A DNA stretch of 64,000 nt from Streptomyces iakyrus (GTDB lineage Bacteria; Actinomycetota; Actinomycetes; Streptomycetales; Streptomycetaceae), in NCBI RefSeq assembly GCF_000717055.1, contig NZ_JNXI01000001.1, positions 537,107-601,106 on the forward strand, in the 5' to 3' direction. Below the pieces are notes generated by a model that searched no databases, had not been told where the DNA came from, and was given only the letters and a program-made list of their open reading frames with translations. This document shows positions 48,580 to 58,784 of this stretch, piece after piece. Both the position numbers and the translations under genes were made by a program. Within the stretch, counting starts at the first letter, position 1. Each line of letters starts with the position of its first letter.

Positions 48580-49866
48580 TCACGCCGTCTTCTGCTCGCC
48601 CGGCCCACGGCCCCGCGCATCCCTCGGGATCAGGGTCGGGTTGACGTTCGACTGGACGACGTCCGCCGTGATGACGACCCGGGCCACGTCCTTGCGGGAC
48701 GGGACCTCGTACATCACGCCCTGGAGGACTTCCTCCATGATGGCGCGCAGGCCGCGCGCGCCGGTCTGGCGGAGGATGGCCTGGTCGGCGATGGCTTCGA
48801 GGGCCTCGCGCTCGAAGTCCAGCTCCACGCCGTCGAGTTCGAAGAGGCGCTGGTACTGCTTGACGAGCGCGTTGCGCGGCTCGACGAGGATCTGGAGCAG
48901 GGCCTCGCGGTCGAGGTTGTGGACCGAGGTGATGACCGGCAGGCGGCCGATGAACTCGGGGATCATGCCGAACTTGACCAGGTCCTCCGGCATGACCTCC
49001 TGGAACTGGTCCTTGGACTCCATCTCGCGCTTGGAGCGGATCTGCGCGCCGAAGCCGATGCCCTTGGCACCCGCCCGGGCCTCGATGATCTTCTCCAGGC
49101 CGGCGAAGGCACCGCCCACGATGAACAGCACGTTCGTCGTGTCGATCTGGATGAACTCCTGGTGGGGGTGTTTACGGCCGCCCTGCGGCGGCACCGAGGC
49201 CGTGGTGCCCTCCAGGATCTTCAGCAGGGCCTGCTGGACGCCCTCGCCCGACACGTCGCGCGTGATCGAGGGGTTCTCACTCTTCCTCGCGACCTTGTCG
49301 ATCTCGTCGATGTAGATGATCCCGGTCTCGGCCTTCTTGACGTCGTAGTCGGCCGCCTGGATCAGCTTGAGCAGGATGTTCTCGACGTCCTCGCCGACGT
49401 AACCGGCCTCCGTGAGGGCCGTGGCGTCGGCGATCGCGAAGGGGACGTTCAGCATGCGCGCGAGCGTCTGCGCGAGGAGGGTCTTGCCGGACCCCGTGGG
49501 GCCCAGGAGCAGGATGTTGGACTTCGCCAACTCGATGGCGTCGTCACGGCCGTTCGCCCCGCCGTTCTCACCGGCCTGGACGCGCTTGTAGTGGTTGTAC
49601 ACCGCTACGGACAGGGCCTTCTTGGCGGCCTCCTGGCCGACCACGTAGCCCTCGAGGAACTCGTAGATCTCGCGGGGCTTCGGGAGCTCCTCCCAGCGGA
49701 CCTCGCTGGTCTCCGCCAGTTCTTCCTCGATGATCTCGTTGCAGAGATCGATGCACTCGTCGCAGATGTACACACCGGGCCCTGCGATGAGCTTCTTGAC
49801 CTGCTTCTGGCTCTTGCCGCAGAACGAGCACTTGAGCAGATCGCCGCCGTCACCGATGCGTGCCAC
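48580..49866 (-). CDS. clpX: ClpX, ATPase subunit of the ClpXP protease
   Basis: 428 residues, as I recall for S. coelicolor ClpX. The N-terminal zinc domain has Cys13, Cys16, Cys35 and Cys38 (CSFC, CDEC). The AAA+ core has Walker A GPTGSGKT, Walker [10 protein letters not shown], a pore loop region [13 protein letters not shown], sensor 2 [12 protein letters not shown] and the IGF-like loop GAKGIGFGA that docks on ClpP. The GTG start at 49866 has AAGGGGA eight bases upstream; the frame runs 51 codons further through spacer. It lies 181 bp downstream of clpP2, with its own possible promoter there. Confidence 0.98.
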   Translation of the reverse strand: MARIGDGGDLLKCSFCGKSQKQVKKLIAGPGVYICDECIDLCNEIIEEELAETSEVRWEELPKPREIYEFLEGYVVGQEAAKKALSVAVYNHYKRVQAGENGGANGRDDAIELAKSNILLLGPTGSGKTLLAQTLARMLNVPFAIADATALTEAGYVGEDVENILLKLIQAADYDVKKAETGIIYIDEIDKVARKSENPSITRDVSGEGVQQALLKILEGTTASVPPQGGRKHPHQEFIQIDTTNVLFIVGGAFAGLEKIIEARAGAKGIGFGAQIRSKREMESKDQFQEVMPEDLVKFGMIPEFIGRLPVITSVHNLDREALLQILVEPRNALVKQYQRLFELDGVELDFEREALEAIADQAILRQTGARGLRAIMEEVLQGVMYEVPSRKDVARVVITADVVQSNVNPTLIPRDARGRGPGEQKTA

Positions 49867-50047
49867 GGTGTGCTTCCCCTTCGCCTGGGAGACTCCTGGA
49901 CGTCGACGTCCAGCGGACTCCTGGTGCTGCCTTATGTCCGACGGTACCTTGCCGGGCCCCCCGTTCGGGCCCCCCTTGGCGCGGTTCGCTTTGACGTGAA
50001 CCGAGTCAAACCGTGCCAAGGGGCGGCAGACGTCACTGCCTCTCGCG

Positions 50048-50755
50048 TCAGCGCAGGCTCGAGTTGTCCATCTTCCGGGTGGTGATGATCTGGTCGATCA
50101 GGCCGTAGCTCAGCGCGTCCTCGGCCGTGAGGATCTTGTCGCGCTCGATGTCCTCGCGGATCTTCTCGACCGGCGTGGTGGAGTGCTTGGCCAGCATCTC
50201 CTCCAGCTGCGAGCGCATCCGCAGGATCTCGTTCGCGGCGATCTCCAGGTCGGAGACCTGACCGCGGCCGGTCTCGCTGTACGGCTGGTGGATCAGCACG
50301 CGCGCGTTCGGCAGGGCCATGCGCTTGCCCGGCGTGCCGGCGGCCAGCAGGACGGCGGCGGCGGAGGCGGCCTGGCCCATGCAGACCGTCTGGATGTCCG
50401 GCTTCACGTACTGCATCGTGTCGTAGATCGCCGTGAGCGCCGTGAAGGAGCCGCCGGGGCTGTTGATGTAGACCGAGATGTCACGGTCGGGGTCCATCGA
50501 CTCCAGGCACAGCAGCTGCGCCATGACGTCGTTGGCGGAGGCGTCGTCGATCTGGACGCCGAGGAAGATCACGCGCTCCTCGAAGAGCTTCGCGTACGGG
50601 TCGTACTCGCGGATGCCCTGGGAGGTGCGCTCGACGAAGCGGGGGATGACGTAGCGGGACTCGGCCTGCGGGCCGGTGTAGCGGCCCTGCGAGGCGCTCA
50701 TGTCCTGCACGGCGTGCATACGGTCGTAGATCCCGCTGCCGGGGAACTGGTTCAC
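50048..50755 (-). CDS. clpP: ATP-dependent Clp protease proteolytic subunit (ClpP2-like)
   Basis: 235 residues from GTG 50755 (AGGAG five bases upstream). Catalytic triad Ser131 (GQAASAAAV), His156 (VLIHQPYS) and probably Asp206 (ERDKILT). The N-terminal 45 residues form a long leader that is probably processed. Partner of the upstream clpP, with a 111 bp gap; in Streptomyces the two form one operon and a mixed ClpP1P2 particle. Confidence 0.97.
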   Translation of the reverse strand: MNQFPGSGIYDRMHAVQDMSASQGRYTGPQAESRYVIPRFVERTSQGIREYDPYAKLFEERVIFLGVQIDDASANDVMAQLLCLESMDPDRDISVYINSPGGSFTALTAIYDTMQYVKPDIQTVCMGQAASAAAVLLAAGTPGKRMALPNARVLIHQPYSETGRGQVSDLEIAANEILRMRSQLEEMLAKHSTTPVEKIREDIERDKILTAEDALSYGLIDQIITTRKMDNSSLR

Positions 50756-50866
50756 GGTGTCTCCTGAAAAGGGCTGAGGCGGTCGGCTGGGGCTGTCTGG
50801 GGTCGCTGGGGCCCGGGAAAGGGCTCCGTGGGCCTCACGGGGCGCCACAGGCCCCGTGGGGACCGC

Positions 50867-51484
50867 TCAGGCCCCGGTGCCGCCGCCGCCCGGCATACCG
50901 GCGGCCGTGGGAATCACGTCGTCGATGAGGCCGTACTCCTTGGCCTCGAAGGCGTCGAACCAGCGGTCGCGGTCCGAGTCGCGGGTGATCTGCTCGACCG
51001 ACTGCCCCGTGTGCTGGGACGTGAGCTCGGCCATGCGCTTCTTGGTGTGCAGCAGCCGCTCGGCGTGGATCTTGATGTCCGAGGCCGAGCCGGCGAGGCC
51101 CGCGGAGGGCTGGTGGATCAGGATCTCGGCGTTCGGCAGCGCGAAGCGCTTGCCGGGGGTGCCGGCGCTGAGCAGGAACTGACCCATCGAGGCCGCGAGG
51201 CCCATGGCGATGGTGACCACGTCGTTCTTGATGAACTGCATGGTGTCGTAGATCGCCATGCCGGCCGTGATGGAACCGCCGGGGCTGTTGATGTACAGGT
51301 AGATGTCCTTGTCCGGGTCGGCGGCAAGGAGCAGCAGCTGCGCGGTGATCTTGTTCGCGATGTCGTCGTCGACCGGCTGGCCGAGGAAGATGATCCGCTC
51401 GTTGAGCAGCCGGTTGTAGACCTGGTCGCCGAGGCCGCCACCGATAGAGGGCTCGCCGGCGGCTGAGGGCATCAGATTCGTCAC
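50867..51484 (-). CDS. clpP: ATP-dependent Clp protease proteolytic subunit (ClpP1-like)
   Basis: 205 residues from GTG 51484 (GGTGGA four bases upstream). Catalytic triad Ser99 (GLAASMGQF), His124 (ILIHQPSA) and probably Asp173 (SDRDRWF). The short N-terminus [13 protein letters not shown] is likely cleaved. First gene of the clpP1-clpP2 operon. The gap before it (51485-51828) holds a candidate activator site, a dispersed repeat and the tig terminator. Loss of ClpP1 blocks aerial growth in Streptomyces (known for the family). Confidence 0.97.
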   Translation of the reverse strand: MTNLMPSAAGEPSIGGGLGDQVYNRLLNERIIFLGQPVDDDIANKITAQLLLLAADPDKDIYLYINSPGGSITAGMAIYDTMQFIKNDVVTIAMGLAASMGQFLLSAGTPGKRFALPNAEILIHQPSAGLAGSASDIKIHAERLLHTKKRMAELTSQHTGQSVEQITRDSDRDRWFDAFEAKEYGLIDDVIPTAAGMPGGGGTGA

Positions 51485-51580
51485 GTATCCACCTGCTCGT
51501 CTTACGACGGCGCCGGGCCGTCTCACGTTTCCCTAGGGGCTAGGAGCCGTTCGGGGACTCCACTGCCCTCGTATTCATGG

Positions 51581-51638
51581 ACCCTAACGCGCGGGTCCCT
51601 TCGGGGAATCCCGGAGATGGGAGTGTTCGCCGGGGGCG
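51581..51638 (-). promoter_or_regulatory. Candidate clpP1P2 promoter with ClgR-like site
   Basis: On the minus strand TAGGGT at 51581-51586 is a good -10 without a matching -35. About 40-50 bp further upstream lies GTTCGCCGGGGGCG (51625-51638, plus-strand reading), similar to the ClgR motif as I remember it (GTTCGC followed by GCG after a few bases). ClgR activates clpP1P2 in Streptomyces. Weak evidence. Confidence 0.3.
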
Positions 51639-51712
51639 TAGCGCGGTGGGCTCCGCGGGTGCGCCGTGCGGTCTCGTCGTGGGTGGTGCGGGAATCGCCG
51701 GGCCGCGGGGCG

Positions 51713-51747
51713 GGTGGGGGCTTGTCGCGCAGTTCCCCGCGCCCCTG
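51713..51747. repeat. Dispersed Streptomyces repeat, short variant
   Basis: GTGGGGGCTTGTCGCGC followed directly by AGTTCCCCGCGCCCCTG. Ends are identical to the element at 44671-44733, which has extra sequence in the middle. Lies between the tig terminator and clpP1. Confidence 0.65.
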
Positions 51748-51772
51748 GGGTGCGCCTGCCCCCTGGGCGGCG

Positions 51773-51804
51773 AGAAGGCCCTGGGGCGTGCCCCAGGGCC
51801 TTCT
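51773..51804 (-). terminator. Hairpin terminator after tig
   Basis: A 14-bp perfect stem AGAAGGCCCTGGGG with its complement and a CGTG loop, 25 bp after the tig stop. Confidence 0.86.
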
Positions 51805-51828
51805 TCACGGACTCACGGCGACCGGGGC

Positions 51829-53214
51829 TCAGCCCTCGGTCTTCTCCTCGGCGGACTCGGCCGGGGTCTCCTCGGCGGAGGCCTCGGCGGTTTCCTCGTC
51901 CTCTTCGTCGTCGAGGTCGATGACCTCGCCGTTGGTGTCCTTGACCGTGGCCTTCTCGACCACGACGGCCAGGGCCTTGCCGCGGGCGACCTCGCCGACC
52001 AGGAGCGGAACCTGGCCGCCCTCGACGACCGCCTGGGCGAACTGGTCGGGGGACATGCCGGAGGAGGCGGCGCGACGCATGAGGTGCTCGGTGAGCTCCT
52101 CCTGGTTGACGTTCAGCTTCTCCTGCTTGACGAGCTCGTCGAGGACGAACTGCGTCTTGATGCCCTTGACCGCGGCTTCCTTGGTCTCGGCGTCGAACTC
52201 CTCCTCGCTCTTGCCCTGGATCTCCAGGTACTTCGCGAGGTCGAGGCCCATCTGGCCGAGCTGGTGGTGCTCGAGGTTGTGCTTGCGGGTGTTGATCTCG
52301 TCCTCGAGCAGCTTCTCGGGGACGGGCACCTCGACGAGCTCCAGCAGCTTCTCCAGGACGCGCTCCTGGGCCTGCGTGGCCTGGTCGTACTGCTTCATGT
52401 TCTCGAGGCGCTTGCGGCTGTCCGCGCGGAGCTCCTCGATGGTGTCGAACTCGGAGGCGAGCTGCGCGAACTCGTCGTCCAGCTCGGGCAGTTCACGCTT
52501 GGCGACCTGGGTGACCTTGACGGTGACCTCGGCCTCCTTGCCGGCGGCGGAACCACCCTTGAGCTCGGAGGTGAAGGTGGCCTCGCCACCGGCCTCCAGG
52601 CCCTTCACGGCGTCGTCGATGCCTTCCAGCAGCTCACCGGAACCGATGGTGTAGGAGACGCCGTCGGCGACGCCGTCCTCCAGGACCTCGCCGTCGACCT
52701 TGGCCTGCAGGTCGATCGTCACGACGTCGCCGTCCTCGGCGGCACGCTCGACCGGGGCGGTGGAGGCGAAGCGCTCGCGCAGCTCCTCGACGGCCTTGTC
52801 GACGTCCTCGTCGGTGACCTCGACCGCGTCGACCTCGACCTCGATGCCGGAGAAGTCCGGGATCTCGATGGAGGGGCGGATGTCGACCTCGGCGGTGAAG
52901 TTCAGCGTCTCGCCGTCCTTCAGCTCCGTGATGTCGACCTCGGGCTGGCCCAGCACGCTGAGCTCGGCCTCGTTGACCGCGTCGGTGTAGAACTTCGGAA
53001 GCGCGTCGTTGACCGCCTCCTCCAGAACCGCACCGCGGCCGAACCGCTGGTCGATGACCCGGGCCGGGACCTTGCCCTTGCGGAAGCCCTTCACCGTGAC
53101 CTGCTGGTTGATCTTCTTGTACGCCGCGTCGAGGCTGTCCTTGAGCTCCTCGAAGGGCACCTCGACAGTGAGCCGAACCCGAGTCGGGTTCAGGGTCTCC
53201 ACGGCGCTCTTCAC
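51829..53214 (-). CDS. tig: Trigger factor
   Basis: 461 residues, ribosome-bound chaperone and peptidyl-prolyl isomerase. The ribosome-binding domain contains the tail signature in [17 protein letters not shown], the FKBP domain is around 160-240 ([20 protein letters not shown]) and the C-terminal chaperone arms follow. An acidic Glu/Asp/Ala tail ends the protein. ATG 53214 starts [20 protein letters not shown]. It precedes the clpP operon on the same strand, the usual arrangement. Confidence 0.98.
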   Translation of the reverse strand: MKSAVETLNPTRVRLTVEVPFEELKDSLDAAYKKINQQVTVKGFRKGKVPARVIDQRFGRGAVLEEAVNDALPKFYTDAVNEAELSVLGQPEVDITELKDGETLNFTAEVDIRPSIEIPDFSGIEVEVDAVEVTDEDVDKAVEELRERFASTAPVERAAEDGDVVTIDLQAKVDGEVLEDGVADGVSYTIGSGELLEGIDDAVKGLEAGGEATFTSELKGGSAAGKEAEVTVKVTQVAKRELPELDDEFAQLASEFDTIEELRADSRKRLENMKQYDQATQAQERVLEKLLELVEVPVPEKLLEDEINTRKHNLEHHQLGQMGLDLAKYLEIQGKSEEEFDAETKEAAVKGIKTQFVLDELVKQEKLNVNQEELTEHLMRRAASSGMSPDQFAQAVVEGGQVPLLVGEVARGKALAVVVEKATVKDTNGEVIDLDDEEDEETAEASAEETPAESAEEKTEG

Positions 53215-53410
53215 GGTTCGGTCTCCTTGTGGCTGACTTCTTGGTTTCTGCCGGGGCCAGAACGGCCCGGCGGATTTCGCCGCCCGGAGACTTCAGACGC
53301 TGAGACACACGGGCGTGCAGCTTGCATAGTAACGGCAGCGACTACACCGCCCAAAAGGCGATCACGTGAGTGATCCGATGGGCGATCACGCGAGGTGATC
53401 GGGTGGCTGG

Positions 53411-53484
53411 TCGGGGTGGCGGGATTTGAACCCACGGCCTTCCGCTCCCAAAGCGGACGCGCTACCAAGCTGCGCCACACCCCG
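53411..53484 (-). tRNA. tRNA-Pro (anticodon TGG)
   Basis: 74-nt cloverleaf on the minus strand. Acceptor arm CGGGGTG pairs with CACCCCG; anticodon loop TTTGGGA gives TGG; T arm GTGGGTTCAAATCCCGC. CCA follows directly in the genome (53408-53410). It stands alone between tig and a tRNA-Gly on the other strand. Confidence 0.97.
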
Positions 53485-53648
53485 TCTGGTGCGACACGTA
53501 GGGTACATGCCGTCAGGCCGTGCGGCGGCCGCATTTCCACAGGCTCCGTGCCGCGTCGGCTCCGGCGGGAATGCGGTGTGCGACGGAGGGGGCCGACCCG
53601 CTACGATGCCTTCAGTGCCGCGGTCACCCGACCTGCGGCGCGTGCTGT

Positions 53649-53719
53649 GCGGGCGTAGCTCAATGGTAGAGCCCTAGTCTTCCAAACTAGCTACGCGGGT
53701 TCGATTCCCGTCGCCCGCT
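53649..53719 (+). tRNA. tRNA-Gly (anticodon TCC)
   Basis: 71-nt cloverleaf. Acceptor GCGGGCG/CGCCCGC; anticodon stem CTAGT/ACTAG with loop CTTCCAA, giving TCC; T arm GCGGGTTCGATTCCCGT. CCA is encoded at 53720-53722. No integrase or attachment-like repeat is seen next to it. Confidence 0.97.
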
Positions 53720-53801
53720 CCATACGGCTCAGGGCCAGGCCGGAGGTTCCTCTCCGCCTGGCCCTGATCGTTTTCCGAGGTGGGCCGGTTACGGTCGTCG
53801 C

Positions 53802-54255
53802 ATGGCTTCCGGCTCCTTCTCGCCCGCGGACATCGCCGCGATGCCCAGGGCCGAGTTCGCCTTCCCCGGCGCTCTGCGCGACCGGCTCGTCACGGCGATC
53901 CTCGACGGTTCGAAGACCTCCACGACGGGACTCGTCGCCGACTACGAGCACGAGGGCGAGCCGGTACCCGAGGCCGGGGACCGTTCGGTGGTGATCGACT
54001 CGGACGGGCGTCCGGTCGCGGTCATCGAGGTGACCGGCGTGCGGGTCGTCCCGCTGGCCGAGGTCGATCTCGCCCATGTGGTGGACGAGGGAGAGGGGCA
54101 CCGCAGCGTGGCCGAGTGGCGGGACGGGCACGAGCGGTTCTGGCACGGCGAGGATGTGCGGGCGGCCCTGGAGGACCCGCACTTCACCGTGGACGACACG
54201 ACGCCGGTGGTTCGAGCGCTTCCGTCTCGTCACCGATCTTCGCCCCGCCGGCTGA
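53802..54255 (+). pseudogene. ASCH domain protein with apparent C-terminal frameshift
   Basis: The N-terminal ~135 residues follow the ASCH family (KTSTTGLVADYEHEGEPVPE, VIEVTGVRVVPLAEVDLAHV, EGHRSVAEWRDGHERFWHG), ending HFTVDDTTPVV. At that point (about 54210-54213) the frame 0 product becomes Arg/Ser-rich and runs 76 bp into the oppositely oriented kinase gene. The +1 frame instead continues ERFRLVTDLRPAG and stops at 54255, the expected family end. A two-base loss or one-base gain near 54210 explains it. ASCH folds bind RNA or act as small amidohydrolases. Could be a real mutation or a sequencing error; the ATG start at 53802 has no strong site. Confidence 0.75.
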
Positions 54256-54270
54256 TCGGCACCCGCTGGT

Positions 54271-56649
54271 TCAGAGGGTCCGGACGTCCAGCGTGTAGAC
54301 GGAGCGGTCGCCGTACGGGACGTACAGGGCGTCCCCGACCAGGGTGAGGGGGGCGCCGGAGGTGTTGTCGGGTTCGCCGCTGTCGTCCCGGCCGTCGCGA
54401 GTGCCTTCGATCTTGCCGGTGGAGACGTTCAGGGCGGCCACCCGGCCACTGGGGGACGCGAAGTAGACGTGCGTGGCGGAGGCGGCCGGCGGGCCCTGCT
54501 GCTCCACGGTGGAATTGCTGTCCCAGAGGGTCCGGCCCGTGCGGGGCGAGACCGCGCTGACGCCGCCGCTGCCCCGGGTGAAGTAGACGGTCCCGCGCCG
54601 GAGGTAGGCACCGGACGCCTCGGCCTGCTTGCCGGAGACGCGCACGGCGGTGAGCTCGTGCGAGGAGACGTCGAGCAGGGTCAGACCCTTGCCGGGCGCG
54701 TAGGTTTTCGCCAGCACCAGGCTGCCGCCGTCCCGGCCGAGCAGGTCATGGGCGCCCTTCGCCTCGACCGTCCAGCGGGGCCTGCCGTCGGCCGTGCCGA
54801 TCTCGGACACGGTGGTCGTGGCGGTGTCCTGCTCCCACCTGCCGGTGGTGCAGATCAGGTAGGCGCGTTCGGCCGCGGCGCGCAGCAGGCAGTGGTCCGC
54901 GCCCTGCGGCTCGGGGCGCTTCCAGCGGACCTCGCCCGTGCCGGTGTCGAGCAGGGCGTACTGCTCTCCCTGGCCGCCGTAGGACGTGATGACGCCTTCG
55001 GGGACGGCGACGGCGCCGCCCTTTACGCCGTCGGGGGCGCTCGCCGTCTGGCCGTCGGCCGTCTCGGTCCGCCACAGCACCTTCCCGGTGCCGGCGGCCA
55101 GGGCGGAGACGGTGTAGGTGAACAGCGGCCCGGCTCCGTCCGCCATCTCCCGATCGTCCACCTGGTAGGCGTAGACGCGGCCGCGGCCCGTTCCGATGAT
55201 CGAGCCCTCGTCGCTGGTCGGGCTCTCCGGTGCGGTGGCGTCGACCAGCCGGGTCCAGGTGTTGCGGCCCCCGGACAGGTCGAAGCGGGTCGCCATGACC
55301 TGGGCACCGGCGCAGATCAGGGACGTGTCCACCACGGCGCAGCTCTGGAAGGAGTCGCGGCCCAGGCCGCTGTCGATGCTTTTGGGGGCCTTCGCCCTGG
55401 CGGCCCACGGTTTCCAGCCGTCGGGGAGGTCGGCCGCCCTCGGGGTGGAGGAGGGCGGGCGGTCGTTTTCGCGGACCAGGGCGACGGTGGTGGTGACGAT
55501 CGCGGCGAGTGCGACGGCCGCCGCGGCCGAGACCAGCAGCAGTCCGTGTCTGCGGCGGCTGCGGGTGCGCTCCGCCCCGGGCGCGGGTGCGCCGTCCGGT
55601 TCGCTGGACGGTCGGTGCTGTTCCGTGGTGGTCCTGTCGGTCCCGGGGCGCCGTGCCTCGTGCCGTTCGGCGTCCGGTCCGCCGTCCGCCTCGGCGGGGG
55701 GCGGGTGGGGTGCTGCGTCCCGCTCTGTGCCGGCCGCGTCGGGCCATGCCGTGCCGGCCGGCTCGGTCGGCCGGGCGCCCGGCCACGCACGTACGGGGCG
55801 CGGTGCGCGGGTGCCGGGCACCAGGACCGGGCCCGGGGTGCCGCCCTCGCGGAGCAGTGTGAACAGTTCGTCAGCGGCGGGGCGGTCCTTGGGGTGCTTC
55901 TCCAGGCAGAGGCGGATGAAAGGGAGCAGTTCGGCGGGGACGCCGGTGAGGTCCGGTTCGCCCTCGACGACCCGCAGGGCCGTTTCGTAGGGGCTCGGGC
56001 TGTCGAACGGGCCGCGGGAGGTGGCGGCATGGGTGAGGACCGAGCCGAGGGAGAACATATCGGCGGCCGGGCCGACGTCCTGCGGGGAGGCGAACTGCTC
56101 CGGGGACATGAAGGGCGGGGTGCCCATGACGCGGCCGGTCTGCGTGAGGACGTCGGAGGCGGCGTGGTCGGCGGCGCGGGAGATGCCGAAGTCGATGACG
56201 CGGGGGCCGTCCTCGGCGAGCATCACGTTGGCCGGCTTCAGGTCGCGGTGGACGACTCCGGCGCGGTGGATGTCGCGCAGGGCCTCGACGAGGCCGGCGG
56301 CCAGGCCGCGCAGCCGGGGCAGCGGGAGCGGGCCGTGCTCGCGGACGTGCGTGCCGAGATCCCCGCCCGGGATGTAGAGCGTGGCCATCCAGGGGTGCGG
56401 GGCGTCGGCGTCGGCGTCCACGACGGGGGCGGTGAAGGCGCCGCTGACCCGGCGGGCGGCGGCGACCTCGCGGCGGAAACGGGTGCGGAACTCGTCGTCG
56501 TCGGCGTACTGGCTGTGCACGACCTTGATCGCGAGGCGTCGGCCGGAGGCGGAGCGGGCCAGGTAGACCACGCCCATGCCGCCGGATCCGAGGCGGTCCT
56601 CGGTGCGGTAGCCGCCCACCTCCGCCGGGTCGGAATCGCGCAGCGCCAT
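54271..56649 (-). CDS. Membrane Ser/Thr protein kinase with PQQ-type beta-propeller sensor
   Basis: 792 residues. Kinase domain 10-275: glycine loop RLGSGGMGVVYLA, Lys42, catalytic loop VVHRDLKPANVML (Asp136), DFG at 153-155, and APE-like MSPEQF. A Pro/Arg-rich linker leads to one transmembrane helix at about 365-390 and an outer domain with repeated Trp/Gly PQQ-like blades (AGTGKVLWRTETADG, TGEVRWKRPEPQG, PRTGRTLWDSNS). Membrane kinases with propellers are common in Streptomyces; the ligand is unknown. It converges on the ASCH gene. Confidence 0.93.
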   Translation of the reverse strand: MALRDSDPAEVGGYRTEDRLGSGGMGVVYLARSASGRRLAIKVVHSQYADDDEFRTRFRREVAAARRVSGAFTAPVVDADADAPHPWMATLYIPGGDLGTHVREHGPLPLPRLRGLAAGLVEALRDIHRAGVVHRDLKPANVMLAEDGPRVIDFGISRAADHAASDVLTQTGRVMGTPPFMSPEQFASPQDVGPAADMFSLGSVLTHAATSRGPFDSPSPYETALRVVEGEPDLTGVPAELLPFIRLCLEKHPKDRPAADELFTLLREGGTPGPVLVPGTRAPRPVRAWPGARPTEPAGTAWPDAAGTERDAAPHPPPAEADGGPDAERHEARRPGTDRTTTEQHRPSSEPDGAPAPGAERTRSRRRHGLLLVSAAAAVALAAIVTTTVALVRENDRPPSSTPRAADLPDGWKPWAARAKAPKSIDSGLGRDSFQSCAVVDTSLICAGAQVMATRFDLSGGRNTWTRLVDATAPESPTSDEGSIIGTGRGRVYAYQVDDREMADGAGPLFTYTVSALAAGTGKVLWRTETADGQTASAPDGVKGGAVAVPEGVITSYGGQGEQYALLDTGTGEVRWKRPEPQGADHCLLRAAAERAYLICTTGRWEQDTATTTVSEIGTADGRPRWTVEAKGAHDLLGRDGGSLVLAKTYAPGKGLTLLDVSSHELTAVRVSGKQAEASGAYLRRGTVYFTRGSGGVSAVSPRTGRTLWDSNSTVEQQGPPAASATHVYFASPSGRVAALNVSTGKIEGTRDGRDDSGEPDNTSGAPLTLVGDALYVPYGDRSVYTLDVRTL

Positions 56650-56756
56650 CCCTGTACGTTCCCCCCGTCACGCACCGTCCTGTGGTCGGGGCGAGCGTAA
56701 CCGCCCCTGCGCCGGGCCCGAAGCGCGGGGCGCGGGAGGAGGCGCCGGCGTCCCGG

Positions 56757-56951
56757 TCAGAAGCTGATGGAGTTGATGGTCTCCGCTATCGAGTTGAGGA
56801 ACCGGTTGATGGACGGGGCCATGCCGGTCGAGGCGAGGAAGAAGCCGAAGAGGATCGCCACGATCGCCGGCCCTGCCTTGATGGATCCCCCTCTCAGCAA
56901 CACCACAAGGATGATCGCCAACAGCAGCACCACAGACAGTGAAATGGCCAC
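56757..56951 (-). CDS. Small two-helix membrane protein (64 aa)
   Basis: GTG start at 56951, product VAISLSVVLLLAIILVVLLR, then RGGSIKAGPAIVAILFGFFL and a tail ASTGMAPSINRFLNSIAETI. Two hydrophobic helices and an amphipathic end. I recall close relatives in many Streptomyces, often near conjugation or accessory genes, but cannot name it. No strong ribosome site. The 627 bp to the next gene (56952-57578) show only the promoter candidate listed separately. Confidence 0.68.
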   Translation of the reverse strand: MAISLSVVLLLAIILVVLLRGGSIKAGPAIVAILFGFFLASTGMAPSINRFLNSIAETINSISF

Positions 56952-57465
56952 AACTGATCACACACCCTCGGTCGGTCCGCTCTCCCGGCCCGGGGACGCG
57001 ACCCCGCGCACCCCCGCCAGAACCATCGTGCCACCAACACGGCCGGGCTATGCGGCCGGTGACGCATCGGCCGCCCACGTGTCGCCCTCACCCGCGCGGG
57101 GACGTTTGTGTGCAAGGTCTCAACACCGGGGAGTCGCACGGCAATTCGACGAGCCACCCGGACAGGGAATTCGACCGTATCGTTTCCGTCTCCACACAAC
57201 GCGTTCGCAGCTAATTCGAATTGCTGCCACAAGCCCCCCGACAGCCGTGCGAGCCGGGGCCCGGAGAGGGCTGAAGCGGACATTCCGCTGGAGTCGCCTG
57301 CTGGTCTTATGCGTCGCTTAGTCCGGAAGTATCACGACAAGCAGGGCGTGGCCGGTACGCACAATCCGCCCTCGGATGATGTGTCGGCCATCACTCCGAC
57401 AGACACGTCAACCACCCGTAATCCGGGGTACCCGCAGCGAATAGCCAGGAATCACTTCCGGCGTT

Positions 57466-57494
57466 TTACGAATAGCTGTTGGGAACGCTAGGGT
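57466..57494 (+). promoter_or_regulatory. Candidate housekeeping promoter for the acyltransferase
   Basis: TTACGA at 57466-57471 and TAGGGT at 57489-57494 with a 17 bp spacer, a good fit to the HrdB consensus, 85 bp before the start codon. Confidence 0.5.
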
Positions 57495-57578
57495 GCCTCA
57501 GATGTTCCACGCTGCCTCGTCCCCCGATCGCGCAGCGAGGTCCCGGATCGTCTCCCCGAGCTCCTGGTGGGAGGGTCT

Positions 57579-58769
57579 GTGACGAACTCGCTGCGACCGA
57601 ACGGCGACCGCAGGGCGCCACTTCCCCCGGCACAGTCACCGGCCGACGGAGTGCCGAGCCCCCGCTCGCCGCACAGCACGCAGAAGAAGCAGAACGGCAA
57701 GCAGCGCGACGCGTTCTTCGACAACGCGAAGTACCTCGCGATCGTGCTGGTGGCCATGGGCCACGCCTGGGAGCCGCTCAAGGGCGACAGCCGGATACTG
57801 GAGGCCGCCTACCAGGTCGTCTACGCGTTCCACATGCCGGCGTTCATCCTCATCTCCGGCTACTTCTCCCGCAGTTTCGACATGCGGCCCGACCGGCTGA
57901 AGCGCCTCATCACCGGCGTAGCCGTGCCGTACATCATCTTCGAGACGGCCTATCCGCTCTTCAAGCGGGTCATCGACAACGACCCGCACCAGGAGATCAG
58001 CCTCCTCGATCCCTGGTACCTGACCTGGTTCCTGGTCGCGCTGTTCATCTGGCGTCTGACCACCCCCATCTGGAACCTGGTGCGCCAGCCGCTGCCGCTC
58101 GCGCTGGGTCTCGCCATGCTGGCGACGGTCACCCCCGAGATCGGTGACGACCTGGACCTCCAGCGCGTCCTGCAGTTTCTGCCGTTCTTCGTGCTGGGCC
58201 TGGTCATGAAGCCCGAGCACTTCCACATGGTGCGCCGCCGTTCCGTGCGGATCGCCTCGGTTCCGGTGTTCGCCGTCGCGCTGGCCTTCAGCTGGTGGGC
58301 GGTGCCGCGCATGAACACCGCGTGGTTCTACCACCGTGACGCCGCGCAGGAGCTGGGTGCCCCCTGGTGGACCGGCCCGGTCATGGTGCTCGCGATGTTC
58401 GGCTGCTCCCTGGTGCTGACCGCCTGCTTCTTCGCCTGGGTGCCGCGCCGCCAGATGTGGTTCACCGCCCTCGGCGCCGGCACGCTCTACGGCTACCTGC
58501 TGCACGGCTTCCTGGTGAAGGCCGGCGACTACCAGGGCTGGTTCGAGGCGTCCTGGCTGCACCGGCCGGCCGGTGAGATCCTCGTGACGGTCCTCGCGGC
58601 CGCCGTCGTGACCGTGCTGTGCACCAAGCCGGTGCAGCGCATGTTCCGGTTCGCGATGGAGCCGAAGATGGACTGGGCCTTCAAGAAGGACGCCGCCGAA
58701 GTCGCCCGCGAACGCCAGAGCGCCGAGCGGCGCGAGCGTGAGCGTGCGCGCGAGAAGGTCAACGCCTGA
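57579..58769 (+). CDS. Membrane acyltransferase 3 family protein
   Basis: 396 residues from GTG 57579, which has GGGAGG four bases upstream; GTG 57567 is in frame. About ten hydrophobic helices. The conserved entry of the fold is clear: DAFFDNAKYLAIVLVAMGHA with the His that is essential in the family, then FHMPAFILISGYFSRSF and LDPWYLTWFLVALFIWRL. A long charged C-terminal tail (KDAAEVARERQSAERRERER) is probably cytoplasmic. Members O-acylate cell-surface sugars or lipids; substrate unknown. Confidence 0.9.
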   Translation: MTNSLRPNGDRRAPLPPAQSPADGVPSPRSPHSTQKKQNGKQRDAFFDNAKYLAIVLVAMGHAWEPLKGDSRILEAAYQVVYAFHMPAFILISGYFSRSFDMRPDRLKRLITGVAVPYIIFETAYPLFKRVIDNDPHQEISLLDPWYLTWFLVALFIWRLTTPIWNLVRQPLPLALGLAMLATVTPEIGDDLDLQRVLQFLPFFVLGLVMKPEHFHMVRRRSVRIASVPVFAVALAFSWWAVPRMNTAWFYHRDAAQELGAPWWTGPVMVLAMFGCSLVLTACFFAWVPRRQMWFTALGAGTLYGYLLHGFLVKAGDYQGWFEASWLHRPAGEILVTVLAAAVVTVLCTKPVQRMFRFAMEPKMDWAFKKDAAEVARERQSAERRERERAREKVNA

Positions 58770-58784
58770 CCCGCACAGCGGACT

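Noticed and set aside
53411..53722. Attachment site for an integrated element at the two tRNA genes
   Set aside because: No integrase, no repeat of a tRNA 3' end, and neighbouring genes look like chromosomal core.
57108..57491. A 127-codon plus-strand frame in the 627 bp gap before the acyltransferase
   Set aside because: Composition and codon third positions do not match neighbours, no ribosome site, no recognisable domain, and it runs through the promoter candidate.
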